Source of the DNA: Methylumidiphilus sp963753955
GTDB taxonomy: Bacteria; Pseudomonadota; Gammaproteobacteria; Methylococcales; Methylococcaceae
Assembly: GCA_963753955.1 (NCBI GenBank)
Contig: CAVWEM010000008.1
Span: 372,001 to 436,000, forward strand
Reading direction: 5' to 3'
Length of the DNA: 64,000 bases
The notes beneath the pieces are model-generated. The model worked only from the letters and a program-made list of their open reading frames with translations, made no database searches and was not told the DNA's origin. How positions within the stretch are numbered: position 1 is the first letter of the stretch; each line of letters starts with the position of its first letter. This document shows, one piece after another, positions 17,580 to 26,103 of this stretch. A program made the position numbers and the translations under genes.

Positions 17580-17861
17580 TCAGGGCTGGATTTGCACCAG
17601 CCCCGCAGCGGCGGCCTGGCGGTTTTCCCATTCCACCACCGTGTAAGCCTTGACGCTGAAGGCATGGAGCGTGCCGCTGGCGAGCCAGTCCGACACCGGC
17701 GCCAAGACCATTTGTTGGCGTTTGACCAAGGACAAACCCTGGAAGCTGTCGCTGATGGCGATGGCGGAAAAGTCACAGCCCTCCCCTTCCAGGAAAACCA
17801 GGGAATCGGGGATGGCCTGCTCGATGGCCTGCTGGATGTCTGAAGTCTCCACTTCGCTCAT
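17580..17861 (-). CDS. BolA-family protein, nif-linked
   Basis: 93 residues starting MSEVETSDIQQAIEQAIPDS. It follows the BolA/IbaG pattern with GEGCDFSAIAISDSFQGLSLVKRQQMVLAPVSDWLASGTLHAFSVKAYT. BolA proteins bind CGFS glutaredoxins and help traffic [2Fe-2S] clusters; here the glutaredoxin gene is directly upstream and overlaps by 4 bp, which supports a functional pair dedicated to nitrogenase Fe-S supply. Confidence 0.85.
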   Translation of the reverse strand: MSEVETSDIQQAIEQAIPDSLVFLEGEGCDFSAIAISDSFQGLSLVKRQQMVLAPVSDWLASGTLHAFSVKAYTVVEWENRQAAAAGLVQIQP

Positions 17862-18187
17862 GCCTCCGCTTTGGCGGAAACAGCACTTTCCAGCAAGGAC
17901 TTCAATTCGCCGGAGAGATTCATTTCCTCGACGATGTCCGCCCCGCCCACCAATTCCCCCGCTACAAACAATTGCGGGTAAGTCGGCCAGCGCGAGATCG
18001 AAGGCAGCTTTTCGCGGATGAAAGGGTTTGCCAGCACGTTGATATAAGAGAAGCCCACCCCCGTGGATTGCAACGCGGCGACGGCTTTGGCGGAAAAGCC
18101 ACATTCCGGCTTGGCCGGGGTGCCTTTCATGTACAGCAGGACGGGGTTGGCTTCGATTTGCAGGCGGATCGTGTCTTCGGTTTTCAT
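17858..18187 (-). CDS. grxD: CGFS monothiol glutaredoxin, nif-linked
   Basis: 109 residues with LYMKGTPAKPECGFSAKAV (the CGFS active site near residue 29-32), WPTYPQLFVAGELVGGADIV and a final EEMNLSGELKSLL, all hallmarks of Grx4/Grx5 monothiol glutaredoxins that carry [2Fe-2S] clusters. It is translationally coupled to the BolA gene. This is probably a nif-specific paralogue of the housekeeping GrxD. Confidence 0.88.
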   Translation of the reverse strand: MKTEDTIRLQIEANPVLLYMKGTPAKPECGFSAKAVAALQSTGVGFSYINVLANPFIREKLPSISRWPTYPQLFVAGELVGGADIVEEMNLSGELKSLLESAVSAKAEA

Positions 18188-18210
18188 GGTTTTTCCTAAT
18201 TGGATGGATA

Positions 18211-18295
18211 ATGTCGTGGAAGCGGTTTCTAACCGCGACTTTTAAACTGATGGCGTTGGAAACCGCGCTTGGAAAGCGCTCCCACAATGGCCGGG
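18211..18295. repeat. GCGGTT...AACCGC / GCGCTT palindromic repeat
   Basis: Short inverted segments (AAGCGGTTTCTAACCGC and GGAAACCGCGCTTGGAAAGCGCTCCCA) fill the gap between grxD and the rhodanese gene. A related copy lies at about 32268-32328 downstream of nifE. Confidence 0.6.
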
Positions 18296-18296
18296 G

Positions 18297-19064
18297 TTAT
18301 CGGTAAGGCTTCAGCAGCTTGAGGATCTCAATATTCGCGGCCAAATCCAAGGCGGTGAACCCGTCTTGGTTTTCCAGGCGGGCATCCGCCCCGGCTTGCA
18401 GCAGGAACTCCACCACACGAGTCTTGCCTGCGGAGGCGGCGTAAATCAGGCAGGTCGAGCCGTTGATGTTTTGCCGGTTAAGGTCGATGCCAGCATCCCG
18501 CAGCACGGCGAGGGTGGGAAGATCGCCACTGAAGCAGGCCGCCCAGAGGGCATCGTTGCCGTAACCATCCACGGCGTCCAACCCTGCCCCCGCCCGGATC
18601 AACGCGGCGGCGACATCGGCCCGGCCCGACTGGCAAGCTTTGATCAACGGTGCCATGCCCTGGACGCAAACCTCTAAATGCTCGGGGTCGAATTGCTGCT
18701 CAACCAGCCAAGCGCTGAAATCAATGCTAGGTTCCGATTCCGCCTGGACTGGCGAATGAACCGCACAAGGCATCTCGCGATGCCAAGACTCGAAACCGCC
18801 GTCCAAACTATAGACATCGGAAAACCCAAAATCGCAGAACAGCTTGGCGATGTCTTGGCTGGCATTGCCGTGATAGCAATACACCAGGATGGGGCGGTCA
18901 CGGGCGGCTTTCTTGATGGTGGACTTAAGGGTCTGGTCCGAAAGGTAAATGGCATTGGGCAGATGGGCGGCTTGGTAAGACGCCGTGTCACGCACATCGA
19001 AGATGATGGGGTTCCGCTCATGGATCAAGTGGCCGGAGGTCGATACGGATATGCGCTGGTACAT
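18297..19064 (-). CDS. Rhodanese-ankyrin repeat fusion protein, nif-linked
   Basis: 255 residues. The rhodanese domain spans about 1-105, with the active-site loop CYHGNAS (Cys near residue 63) and DVRDTASYQAAHLPNA. Three to four ankyrin repeats follow from about 135 to the end (GYGNDALWAACFSGDLPTLAVL, NGSTCLIYAASAGKTRVVEFL, DGFTALDLAAN). The same fusion occurs in Azotobacter nif regions. It could supply sulfane sulfur to Fe-S assembly; that role is inferred, the fold is clear. Confidence 0.85.
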   Translation of the reverse strand: MYQRISVSTSGHLIHERNPIIFDVRDTASYQAAHLPNAIYLSDQTLKSTIKKAARDRPILVYCYHGNASQDIAKLFCDFGFSDVYSLDGGFESWHREMPCAVHSPVQAESEPSIDFSAWLVEQQFDPEHLEVCVQGMAPLIKACQSGRADVAAALIRAGAGLDAVDGYGNDALWAACFSGDLPTLAVLRDAGIDLNRQNINGSTCLIYAASAGKTRVVEFLLQAGADARLENQDGFTALDLAANIEILKLLKPYR

Positions 19065-19105
19065 TTGAAACCCTCACCCTAACCCTCTCCCGGAGGGAGA
19101 GGGGA

Positions 19106-20107
19106 TTAAAGCAAATAAGGGGCGGCAATCCATCGCGCCAACACGGCGGCGTCTTTGTCGGGCAAATAGGCATAGTCCCCGCTCAAATCCCGGTGCACCG
19201 AAACGCCCACATGGGGCGACACCAGCCCCTTCACCATGAAGAAGAACCAGGCGAAGGGATAGCCCGCCTGGCTGTCGAAGCGGCTGATCAGGGCTTGCAG
19301 CGCCTTGCCCTTCTTGGCATCCGGGCTTTCCAGCCGGGGCAGGTCGCGGCTGCGGTTGCTAACCACTTCCACATTCATGACCTGCTCGCCATGCTTGCCT
19401 TTGTGCTGGTTGAGGCGGACAGACCAGTCATGGCAAAACACCATCTTCGGCCCGGCACTGCTGGCGTTCCAATCGTCCATGAAGCGTTGCGCCGGATGGC
19501 GGTCGACCCGGTGCTTGGCGAGTTCACGCATGAACACGGCGACTTCAGTCTTGCGCCGATAGGTGTAGCGGGAAGCCCCGACGGCGAAAGGCTCGACCTT
19601 CAGCGGTGCCAGCGGGTCGATCAATTCCTCCAAATCATCCGGCGGCTGCTCGGCGTCGATGAGATAACGGTCTGCCACCTCCTGTGTCCTATCCACCTCA
19701 ATCTGCACGAAATCCTCGGCGCCAGTCCCGGTCTGCGCGACCAGATAAAGGCTGACACCCTTGTGGCGGGTGGCGAGGAAGCTGCCCTCCTCGCAATAAT
19801 CCAACAAGGTGTTGAAGTTCTGGCCGCATTCGATGAAAGTGCGTTCCGCCCATTCGTTCAAGTCGGTGGCGATGCGGCCGCTGTCCGGCTTGATGACCCC
19901 GCCGAGCCGGTACCATTCGTGGCCGTGCCGCGCCAGCCGCAAAGGGTAATTGGGGTAGGCTTTCTGGATTCGATCCACTAGGGTGTGGTCGCCCGAACCG
20001 GCCAGCGTGTCTTTGCAAATCTTGCTCAACAACAGGCCATCGAAACGGTCGGCGTCGGCGGATTCCTCCACCAAAGACATATTTTCGGAAATTGCGTTAG
20101 TTAGCAT
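19106..20107 (-). CDS. Conserved nif-associated protein of unknown function
   Basis: 333 residues, soluble, with no signal peptide or membrane helix. The only recognisable features are an acidic N-terminus, a YRRKTEVAVFMRELAKHRVD segment, MVFCHDWSVRLNQHKGKHGEQVMNVEVVSN, and a C-terminal AGYPFAWFFFMVKGLVSPHVGVSVHRDL. I do not recognise a characterised domain. It lies between the DUF6129 gene and the rhodanese gene in the nifH transcript and so is expected to be NifA-controlled. Confidence 0.7.
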   Translation of the reverse strand: MLTNAISENMSLVEESADADRFDGLLLSKICKDTLAGSGDHTLVDRIQKAYPNYPLRLARHGHEWYRLGGVIKPDSGRIATDLNEWAERTFIECGQNFNTLLDYCEEGSFLATRHKGVSLYLVAQTGTGAEDFVQIEVDRTQEVADRYLIDAEQPPDDLEELIDPLAPLKVEPFAVGASRYTYRRKTEVAVFMRELAKHRVDRHPAQRFMDDWNASSAGPKMVFCHDWSVRLNQHKGKHGEQVMNVEVVSNRSRDLPRLESPDAKKGKALQALISRFDSQAGYPFAWFFFMVKGLVSPHVGVSVHRDLSGDYAYLPDKDAAVLARWIAAPYLL

Positions 20108-20262
20108 AGATAGCCCTCACCCTCTCCCACAGAAAGAGGGAACCTAAATCAAACATCTTCGATCACCTCTGCCAGCACCAAGCCGGTGGCGTGGCCGATT
20201 TCACGGGTGAACTTCATGCAGTGCTCGCGCCCGTCCACCAGATAGATATTAGACTTGTTCCC

Positions 20263-21289
20263 GACCCTGTTAATTTTTTTAATACTGCCTTATTATAGGG
20301 TATCCATACCCTACAGAAAATAGACAACCCATGGCCTTCGAAAGATTTAAAAAGCTGGATGGCAAGAAGCATGACCGCAAGATTAAGTCCGTCATCGGCA
20401 TGAGCCTGCCAAAATTCAACATCCTCCTTGCGGCCTTCGCGGCGGCCTACGATGCCGTCCAACTGGAAAGGTGTCGGCAGGGCGAAATCAAGCAGGTTCC
20501 AACGGGCGGGCCAAAAGGCCATCTCGACACGCCCGGGAAGAAGCTTTTCTTCATTTTGTATTACCTCAAGACATACCCCACCTTCGACGTGCTGGGCTTC
20601 CTTTTCGGCTTCAGTTCGGGGCATGCCCACAACCATGTGGAGAAACTCCTGCCCGTCTTGCTGCGGAGCCTGTCGGACCTCGGCGTGCTCCCTGAGCGGT
20701 CGCCTGGGACTCCCGAGGAGTTCCTGCGACTCGTCGATAAATATGGCGACGTCATCATCGACGGGATGGAGTGCGCCTGCGTCAGGCCGCAGGACGGGGA
20801 ACTCCAGAAGGCCCGCTTCAGCGGAAAAAAAAACGCCACACGCTCCAGGCGCTCGTCCTCACGACCCTGCACCGGAAAATCCTTTTCCTCTTCTGCGTCT
20901 TCGCCGGCAGCGTCCACGACTACAAGCTCATGAAAAAGGTATTCGACCCAAAACTGAAATGGTTCCATCGAGTGAATCTGTGGCTCGACCTTGGGTTCCA
21001 AGGTGCGCAAAAAGATTATGGCGTGAAATCCAAGATAAACCTTCCACACAAAAGGCCGAAGAAATCTAAAAACAACCCGAAGCCGAAACTGACCGCCGCG
21101 CAGGTCAAACATAACCGGCAGCATGCGGGAACCCGCGTTTCCGTGGAACACGCCATCGGCGGGATGAAGGCTTTCCATTGCCTGACCCATCGGATCAGAA
21201 ACCACCTGGACTGGCTCATTGATTTCCTTTTTTGGGTTCCGGCGGGTCTTTGGAACCTAAAAATAGCCTATAATCATTAACTTAACACC
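20263..21289 (+). mobile_element. IS5-family (IS427/IS1031-like) insertion sequence
   Basis: About 1.03 kb, inserted in the DUF6129 gene. The ends carry TGTTAA-containing imperfect inverted repeats (left CCCTGTTAATTTTTTT; right, read inward, GGTGTTAAGTTAATG). The host sequence around the ends is consistent with a 3-bp CCG duplication, but the exact ends are uncertain by a few bases. It encodes one transposase through a -1 frameshift. Confidence 0.8.
20331..21280 (+). CDS. IS5-family transposase made by programmed -1 frameshift
   Basis: The first frame starts MAFERFKKLDGKKHD at 20331 and carries the helical N-terminal domain and the first catalytic Asp (IIDGMECACV). At 20828-20834 it meets A-AAA-AAC, a canonical -1 slippery heptamer in the correct phase. 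The -1 frame continues KRHTLQALVLTTLHRK and holds the remaining DDE residues (FAGSVHDYKLMKKVF, LDLGFQG, RVSVEHAIGGMKAF), ending at 21280. The combined product is about 316 residues, normal for IS427-type enzymes. Both frames look undamaged, so the element may be active. Confidence 0.82.
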
Positions 21290-21465
21290 GGGAACAACTC
21301 TATTGAAGCCGGGCCGACTGGCAAAAGGGGTTTGGACACCCACGTCGTCATCCATGCAATAGGTGAAATGGATTTTCGGATGGCTGGATCGAAGCCTCCC
21401 TAAGCTTTGCTCGGACAGACCGGCAACCTGCAATTCAGCGGCGATAGCCTCGACGGTTTCCGCAT

Positions 21466-22212
21466 TCAACATCCGACATCCTCCTCCAGAGGCTCGTCTT
21501 CGTCGAAACGCCTTTTTTGGAATGCGGACACGCCGATGATCTTGGCCAGCCAAGGGGGTGGATTGCCCATGAGGATGGTTTGCAGCTTGGCCAGCACTTC
21601 ACGGGCCTCGGCTTCTTCCGGCAACTTCATCGGGTAGATCCCCGCCTTGATGACCTTGGCCGCCGCTGGCCCGCCGATGGACACCACATACAAGACCTGG
21701 CAGTCCTTGATGAGTTCGACACGGAAGGCGTTGCGGTCATCGGACTCGTCCGCGCCCACGGTTGTGCGCAAATCGATCAGGCGGATGGCATCCTGGCTCA
21801 CTTGGTAGACCAGGAAGCGCAGGCAGGAGCCGAAATGCCCGTCCATGCGTTCAGCGGTGTTAGAGGCGATGGCGACACGGATGGAACCGGGCATATCGCC
21901 CTCGGCGTAGGCTTCCGGTTCGGGCAGGCCGGCATCCACCGCCTCGCCCCAGAGGATGCGCACAGCTTCCTTGTAATTGGGGATGGACACCACGTCCAGA
22001 TGCTCAGTGTCCTCCTCGCCGTCCGGGCTGCCAAAGCCGCTTTTGAGTTGGGTCACGGTGACATGGCTGAGCTTCTCCTCGGTCAGGGGAGAACCTAGCT
22101 TTTCGATCAACACCTCCAGCAAATGCCGGGGGCTGACATCGGGCAAGACGCGGGCCGCGAGGCCGACGCGCAGAGCCAGTTCACGGGAAAGAACGGTTGT
22201 GGTCATGTTCAA
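21466..22212 (-). CDS. nifY: NifY/NafY-type dinitrogenase cofactor-associated protein
   Basis: 248 residues. The N-terminal half is a helical domain (ELALRVGLAARVLPDVSPRHLLEVL), and the C-terminal half (about 120-225) is a NifX/NifY-like cofactor-binding domain with IRVAIASNTAERMDGHFGSCLRFLVYQV and YVVSIGGPAAAKVIKAGIYP. NifY/NafY proteins bind FeMo-co or apo-NifDK and assist insertion. Position after nifK-nifT matches nifHDKTY of Azotobacter. The start (MNMTTTV) may be the second Met. Confidence 0.85.
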   Translation of the reverse strand: MNMTTTVLSRELALRVGLAARVLPDVSPRHLLEVLIEKLGSPLTEEKLSHVTVTQLKSGFGSPDGEEDTEHLDVVSIPNYKEAVRILWGEAVDAGLPEPEAYAEGDMPGSIRVAIASNTAERMDGHFGSCLRFLVYQVSQDAIRLIDLRTTVGADESDDRNAFRVELIKDCQVLYVVSIGGPAAAKVIKAGIYPMKLPEEAEAREVLAKLQTILMGNPPPWLAKIIGVSAFQKRRFDEDEPLEEDVGC

Positions 22213-22224
22213 CCTCTTTTATTT

Positions 22225-22340
22225 CTCGTTCCCACGCGCTGCGTGGGAATGCGGTTGGCGCGCCGCGCCGCGAATTCGGCCCGCAGCGCGGGCGGATAGG
22301 GTTTCCAGGTAGCGCGTCAGTGCCATTAAGTTAAGGATTT
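22225..22340. repeat. Composite REP-like repeat, copy near nifY
   Basis: CGTTCCCACGCGCTGCGTGGGAA-type palindrome, GC-rich middle, and a GCGTCAGTGCCATTAAGTTAAGG end. The whole is an inverted, roughly 85 percent similar copy of about 48685-48790. Confidence 0.6.
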
Positions 22341-22417
22341 GCCCTGCATCAAACCCCTTCCCCCGCAGGTGGATGGGCTTTTGCTCCCCTGCGGGAGAGT
22401 GGCTGGGGGAGAGGGCT

Positions 22418-22642
22418 TTAATCCCCGCCGCCGGCCCGCTTGGCCCGCAAGGTAATCGGCAATTTCGGTGGGGCGATGGGTTCCAGATAAAACTCCTGGC
22501 CGTCCCCCAATACCACTGTCCCACCCCATTTTTCGGGAGTATCGAATTCCAGAGACTCAATGGTTTCTTCCAAGTCCTTCTTCGGCACATAGAAAATGAG
22601 CTTGTCGTTTTCTTTGCTTTTGCTAATCATCACTTCGGGCAT
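22418..22642 (-). CDS. nifT: NifT/FixU protein
   Basis: 74 residues starting MPEVMISKSKENDKLIFYVP; a GGAG box stands 8 nt upstream. It is the NifT pattern: FYVPKKDLEETIESLEF and PEKWGGTVVLGDGQEFYLEPI. Deletion has little phenotype in model diazotrophs; a role in nitrogenase maturation is proposed but not established. It sits between nifK and nifY, separated from both by palindromic repeats. Confidence 0.92.
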   Translation of the reverse strand: MPEVMISKSKENDKLIFYVPKKDLEETIESLEFDTPEKWGGTVVLGDGQEFYLEPIAPPKLPITLRAKRAGGGD

Positions 22643-22663
22643 AGCGGTCTCCGGATTCTCGCT

Positions 22664-22820
22664 CCCACGCGCCACGTGGGAATGCAGTTAGGGCCCGCAG
22701 CGCGGGCCGACTGGTTCCCACGCGGCGCGTGGGAACCAGGGGAAACCCTCACCCTAAATCCCTCCCCCGCAGGGAGATGGACTTGGCACCCCTCTCCCTG
22801 CGGGAGAGGGGCCGGGTGAG
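22664..22820. repeat. Palindromic repeats between nifK and nifT
   Basis: Two types occur here: GTTCCCACGC-x-GCGTGGGAAC palindromes at about 22664-22740, and CTCTCCC...GGGAGAGG palindromes at about 22745-22820. Both recur at other junctions in this window. Confidence 0.6.
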
Positions 22821-22824
22821 GGGG

Positions 22825-24396
22825 TTAACGCACCAAGTCGTAGTTGTAGTCCGTCGTGCCCATGCCGCGGGTCTCGTCGTCCAGCCTTTCCAAGATGGCG
22901 TTGACGATGGTCGTCAGCATGTACATGGAGCCTTCATAGCCGAGCGTCGTCTGGCGGTGCAGGTGGTGACGGTCGAAAATCGGGAAGCCAATGCGGATCA
23001 ACGGAACCTCAAACTCTTTGCCTTTGTACAAGGTATCACGCTGGATGAACTTGCCGTAGGTGTTGCCGATCATGAAATCTGGCTTGTTAGTGAACACCAG
23101 CGAGCGCATGTGCCAGAGATCCCGTCCAATGTGGACTTCGCAACCGGCACCGAACGGTGATGCCTTGAGGACTTCCTCGACCGCCTTTTTCCAACGCTTG
23201 TTGGCGTGGTTACAGAGAATGTGGGTCGGTTCCGCGCCCACTTCAAGCAGGAACTTGACCATGCCCATCACGAAATCGGCATCGCCCCATAACGCGAATT
23301 TCTTGCCGTGCAGCCAAGCATGGGAGTCGGTGATCATGTCCACCAGCCGACCGCGCTCGATCTCCAAGGAAGCCGGAATCGGCTTGCCGGTGATTTCGGA
23401 GACCTTCATCAGGAAGGCGTCGGTCCACTCCAGGCCCATCGGGATGTTCAGCTTGGGGACATCATGATGCCAAGTGCCTTCGACGAACTTCTTGGTCTTC
23501 TCCAACTGCCAAGGCTGCAACAGGATCGTGTCGAGCGCGTTGGGGGCGTCCTTCACTTCGTCCTGGGTCGTGCCGCCGGAATACATGCGGAACTGGCCGT
23601 CGGCCGGTGTATCCAGCACCTCGGTCGGATCGCTCAACAGCGTATGCGCCACGCCCATCTCGTTCAACATGCGATGGATGACGCGGAAGTTGCCCAGATA
23701 AGTCTCAAAGCCCGGCACCAAATTTAGCTTGCCGTTGGAGCCTACGACCTTGTCTTCCATGTGGTTCAATGTGAAGAAGCGGGCTATCCCCTCGAACATA
23801 TTGTCCCAGCCGGTGGTGTGGCTGCCGACGAAACTCGGCGTGTGGGCAAAGGGGGTCGGGAACTCCTGCTCGATGTGGCCTTCCTTCTTGGCGTTGTTGA
23901 TGAAGGCATTCAAATCGTCGCCGATGACTTCCGCCATACAGGTGGTGGAAACCGCGATCATTTCGGGCTTGTACAACGCCTTGGCGTTTTCCAAACCATC
24001 GAACATGTTCTTTTGACCGCCGAACACCGCCGCGTCTTCGGTCATGGAATCCGACACACACGCAATAGGTTCTTTGAAGTGGCGGTTGAAATAGGAGCGG
24101 AAGTAGGCGACGCAGCCTTGCGATCCATGCACATACGGCAGGGTCTTCTCGAAGCCCAACGCACACAGCACTGCGCCCAAGGGCTGGCAGGCTTTCGCCG
24201 GGTTGATGGTCAGCGCTTCCCGTTTGAAGTTCAGTTCTTGGTATTCCTTGGAGGTCGTCCACTGGAACACTTCGTCGATCTTTTCGTCCGGGTGGCGCTC
24301 TTCGTACAACTCACGTTTGATGGCCAGGTTGTCCTTGTACTCTTGGTCGCGGAACAAGGGGTAGCTGGGTTTGATGTTCTCTACTGCTTGGCTCAT
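22825..24396 (-). CDS. nifK: Nitrogenase MoFe protein beta subunit
   Basis: 523 residues. The P-cluster ligands lie in INPAKACQPLGAV, VHGSQGCVAYFRSYF and VSTTCMAEVIGDD; VSDSMTEDAAVFGG is also diagnostic. The N-terminal extension MSQAVENIKPSYPLFRDQEYKDNL is of the long gammaproteobacterial group I type. With NifD it forms the alpha2beta2 dinitrogenase that reduces N2 to ammonia in the cytoplasm. The frame is intact. A GGAG box is close to the ATG. Confidence 0.97.
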   Translation of the reverse strand: MSQAVENIKPSYPLFRDQEYKDNLAIKRELYEERHPDEKIDEVFQWTTSKEYQELNFKREALTINPAKACQPLGAVLCALGFEKTLPYVHGSQGCVAYFRSYFNRHFKEPIACVSDSMTEDAAVFGGQKNMFDGLENAKALYKPEMIAVSTTCMAEVIGDDLNAFINNAKKEGHIEQEFPTPFAHTPSFVGSHTTGWDNMFEGIARFFTLNHMEDKVVGSNGKLNLVPGFETYLGNFRVIHRMLNEMGVAHTLLSDPTEVLDTPADGQFRMYSGGTTQDEVKDAPNALDTILLQPWQLEKTKKFVEGTWHHDVPKLNIPMGLEWTDAFLMKVSEITGKPIPASLEIERGRLVDMITDSHAWLHGKKFALWGDADFVMGMVKFLLEVGAEPTHILCNHANKRWKKAVEEVLKASPFGAGCEVHIGRDLWHMRSLVFTNKPDFMIGNTYGKFIQRDTLYKGKEFEVPLIRIGFPIFDRHHLHRQTTLGYEGSMYMLTTIVNAILERLDDETRGMGTTDYNYDLVR

Positions 24397-24439
24397 GATG
24401 TCCTCCTAGCCCGCCACCAATCTGTGGACAAGGCTATGG

Positions 24440-24535
24440 TTGATGGATTAGTTCCCTCTCCTAAGCGGGAGAGGGTTGGGGTGAGGAATAGCCCTCACCC
24501 CCACAGCCCCTCTCCCGCCGGGAGAGGGGAGTCAA
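24440..24535. repeat. Opposed CTCTCCC palindromes between nifD and nifK
   Basis: Two GGGAGAGGG-type repeats face each other in the 144-bp gap, able to form a strong hairpin in the transcript. Such a structure could attenuate or stabilise the segments of the nifHDK mRNA. Confidence 0.6.
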
Positions 24536-24540
24536 AGCTT

Positions 24541-26029
24541 TTAACCGCCCGCCGCCGCGCGAACCGGCTCGGCATTAGCCGCCGCCTTCTTCCAGGGTGC
24601 CTGGATCTTCGACCAGCAAGGATTGTTGATGGTCATATCCATGTCACGGGCGAAGATGGCGAAGCCGTCATAGCCGTGGTAAGGGCCGGAATAATCCCAA
24701 GAATGCATCTGGCGGAACGGCACACCCATCTTCTGGAAGATGTACTTTTCCTTGATGCCGGAGCCAATCAGATCGGGCTTGATCTTCTTGACGAACTCCT
24801 CGAACTCATAGCCGGTCACGTCATCGTAAAGCAGTGTCGCGTTGCCCATTTCCTTCATGGTGCGGTCATAGTCGTCGTTGTGTGCGAACTCGTAGCCCGT
24901 GCCGACCACTTCCATGCCCAGATCCTCGTAAGCGCCGATGACATGGCGCGGACGCAAGCCACCGATGAACAGCATGACCTTCTTGCCTTCCAGGCGCGGC
25001 TTGTACTTAGCGATGACGGCCTCGTATTCGGCGGTGTAGCGGGCGATGACGCGCTCGGCGCCTTCCTTGATGGTGTCGTCGAAATGCGCGGCGATCTTGC
25101 GCAAGGACTCCGCGATCTTGGTCGGCCCGAAGAAGTTGTATTCCATCCACGGAATGCCGTACTTCTCGTCCATGTGGCGGGCGATGTAGTTCATCGAGCG
25201 GTAGCAGTGGATCAGGTTCAACTTGACCTTCGGGGTCAGCTCGATTTCCGACAGGGTGCCGTCGCCGGACCACTGGGCCACGACGCGCAAACCCATTTCT
25301 TCCAACAGGGTGCGGGAAGACCAGGCGTCGCCGCCAATGTTGTAGTCGCCGATCACGGCCACATCATACGGCGTGGTTCTGGAAGCTATTGTCGCCATCG
25401 CGGTTGCCCAACACCCAGTCACGCACCGCGTCATTGGCCAAGTGATGGCCCAGAGACTGCGACACGCCCCGGAAACCTTCGCAACGCACCGGGATGACCG
25501 GCTTGTCGATTTCTTTCGCGGACTTCTTGGAAACGGCTTCGATGTCGTCGCCGATCAGACCAATCGGGCATTCGGACTGCACGGAGATGCCCTTGTGCAG
25601 CGGAAACAGGCCCTCGACCTCGGTGATCAGCTTGGCCAGCTTCTTGTCGCCGCCAAACACGATGTCCTTCTCTTGGAAGTCCGACGTGAAGTTCATCGTG
25701 ACGAAGGTGTTCACACCCGTGGTGCCGATGTAATAGTTGCGGCGGCCGGCGCGGGAATACTGGCCGCAGCCCACGGGGCCGTGGGAGATGTGGATCATGT
25801 CCTTGATGGGACCCCACACCACACCTTTGGAACCGGCGTAGGCGCAACCACGGATCGTCATTACGCCCGGCAGGGACTTGCGGTTGGAGGTGATGCACTT
25901 GCTCGATTTTTCAATCGACTGGTCGTTGACCGCCAAATGCTTGGCGCGGTCTTTCTTGGCTTTGGCGGGATAAACCTCCAGCACCTCTTGGATGAGGGCT
26001 TCGGTTTCCTCGCGGGTAAGGGCTGTCAT
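24541..26029 (-). CDS. nifD: Nitrogenase MoFe protein alpha subunit, one-base frameshift
   Basis: The first segment (26029 to about 25378) encodes MTALTREETEALIQEVL through DGDNSFQ, with P-cluster ligands in SNRKSLPGVMTIRGCAYAG, GPVGCGQYSR and SVQSECPIGLIGDD. The rest continues one frame away from TTPYDVAVIGDYNIGGDAW to 24541 and includes the FeMo-co ligands Cys (NLIHCYRSMNY) and His (MHSWDYSGPYHG). Removing one T of the pair at 25377-25378 (plus strand) gives a perfect 495-residue NifD, the normal length. As written the protein stops at 25364. The insertion is in a 2-base run. It is a sequencing indel or a recent null mutation; I favour the former because all other nif genes are intact and constrained. 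Confidence 0.93.
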
Positions 26030-26103
26030 GGGACGCCTCCTGAAAATCTACTCGTTAATGCTCCCCTCTCCCAAGTGAGAGAGGGGCCGGGGGAGAGGGA
26101 GCC

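Larger units (their letters stand above)
20149..21472 (-). pseudogene. DUF6129-type nif gene interrupted by an IS5-family element
   Basis: The 5-prime part (21472 down to about 21290) encodes MLNAETVEAIAAELQVAGLS to GFNRVVP, and the 3-prime part (20262 down to 20149) encodes GNKSNIYLVDG to GHATGLVLAEVIEDV followed by TGA. Removing 20263-21289 joins the halves in frame to a small protein of about 98 residues of the type found downstream of nifY in gammaproteobacterial nif operons. The start overlaps the end of nifY by 7 bp. The insertion should be mutational here and may be polar on the five genes below it. The DUF number is from memory of the family; the reconstruction itself is directly visible. 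Confidence 0.75.

Noticed and set aside
23761..25497. 578-codon plus-strand ORF opposite nifK/nifD
   Set aside because: An antisense shadow of highly biased GC-rich coding sequence; the minus strand encodes unmistakable NifK and NifD.
25364..26029. nifD as a genuine split gene or programmed frameshift
   Set aside because: There is no slippery heptamer at the junction, NifD is never made by recoding, and one extra base in a 2-base run explains it.
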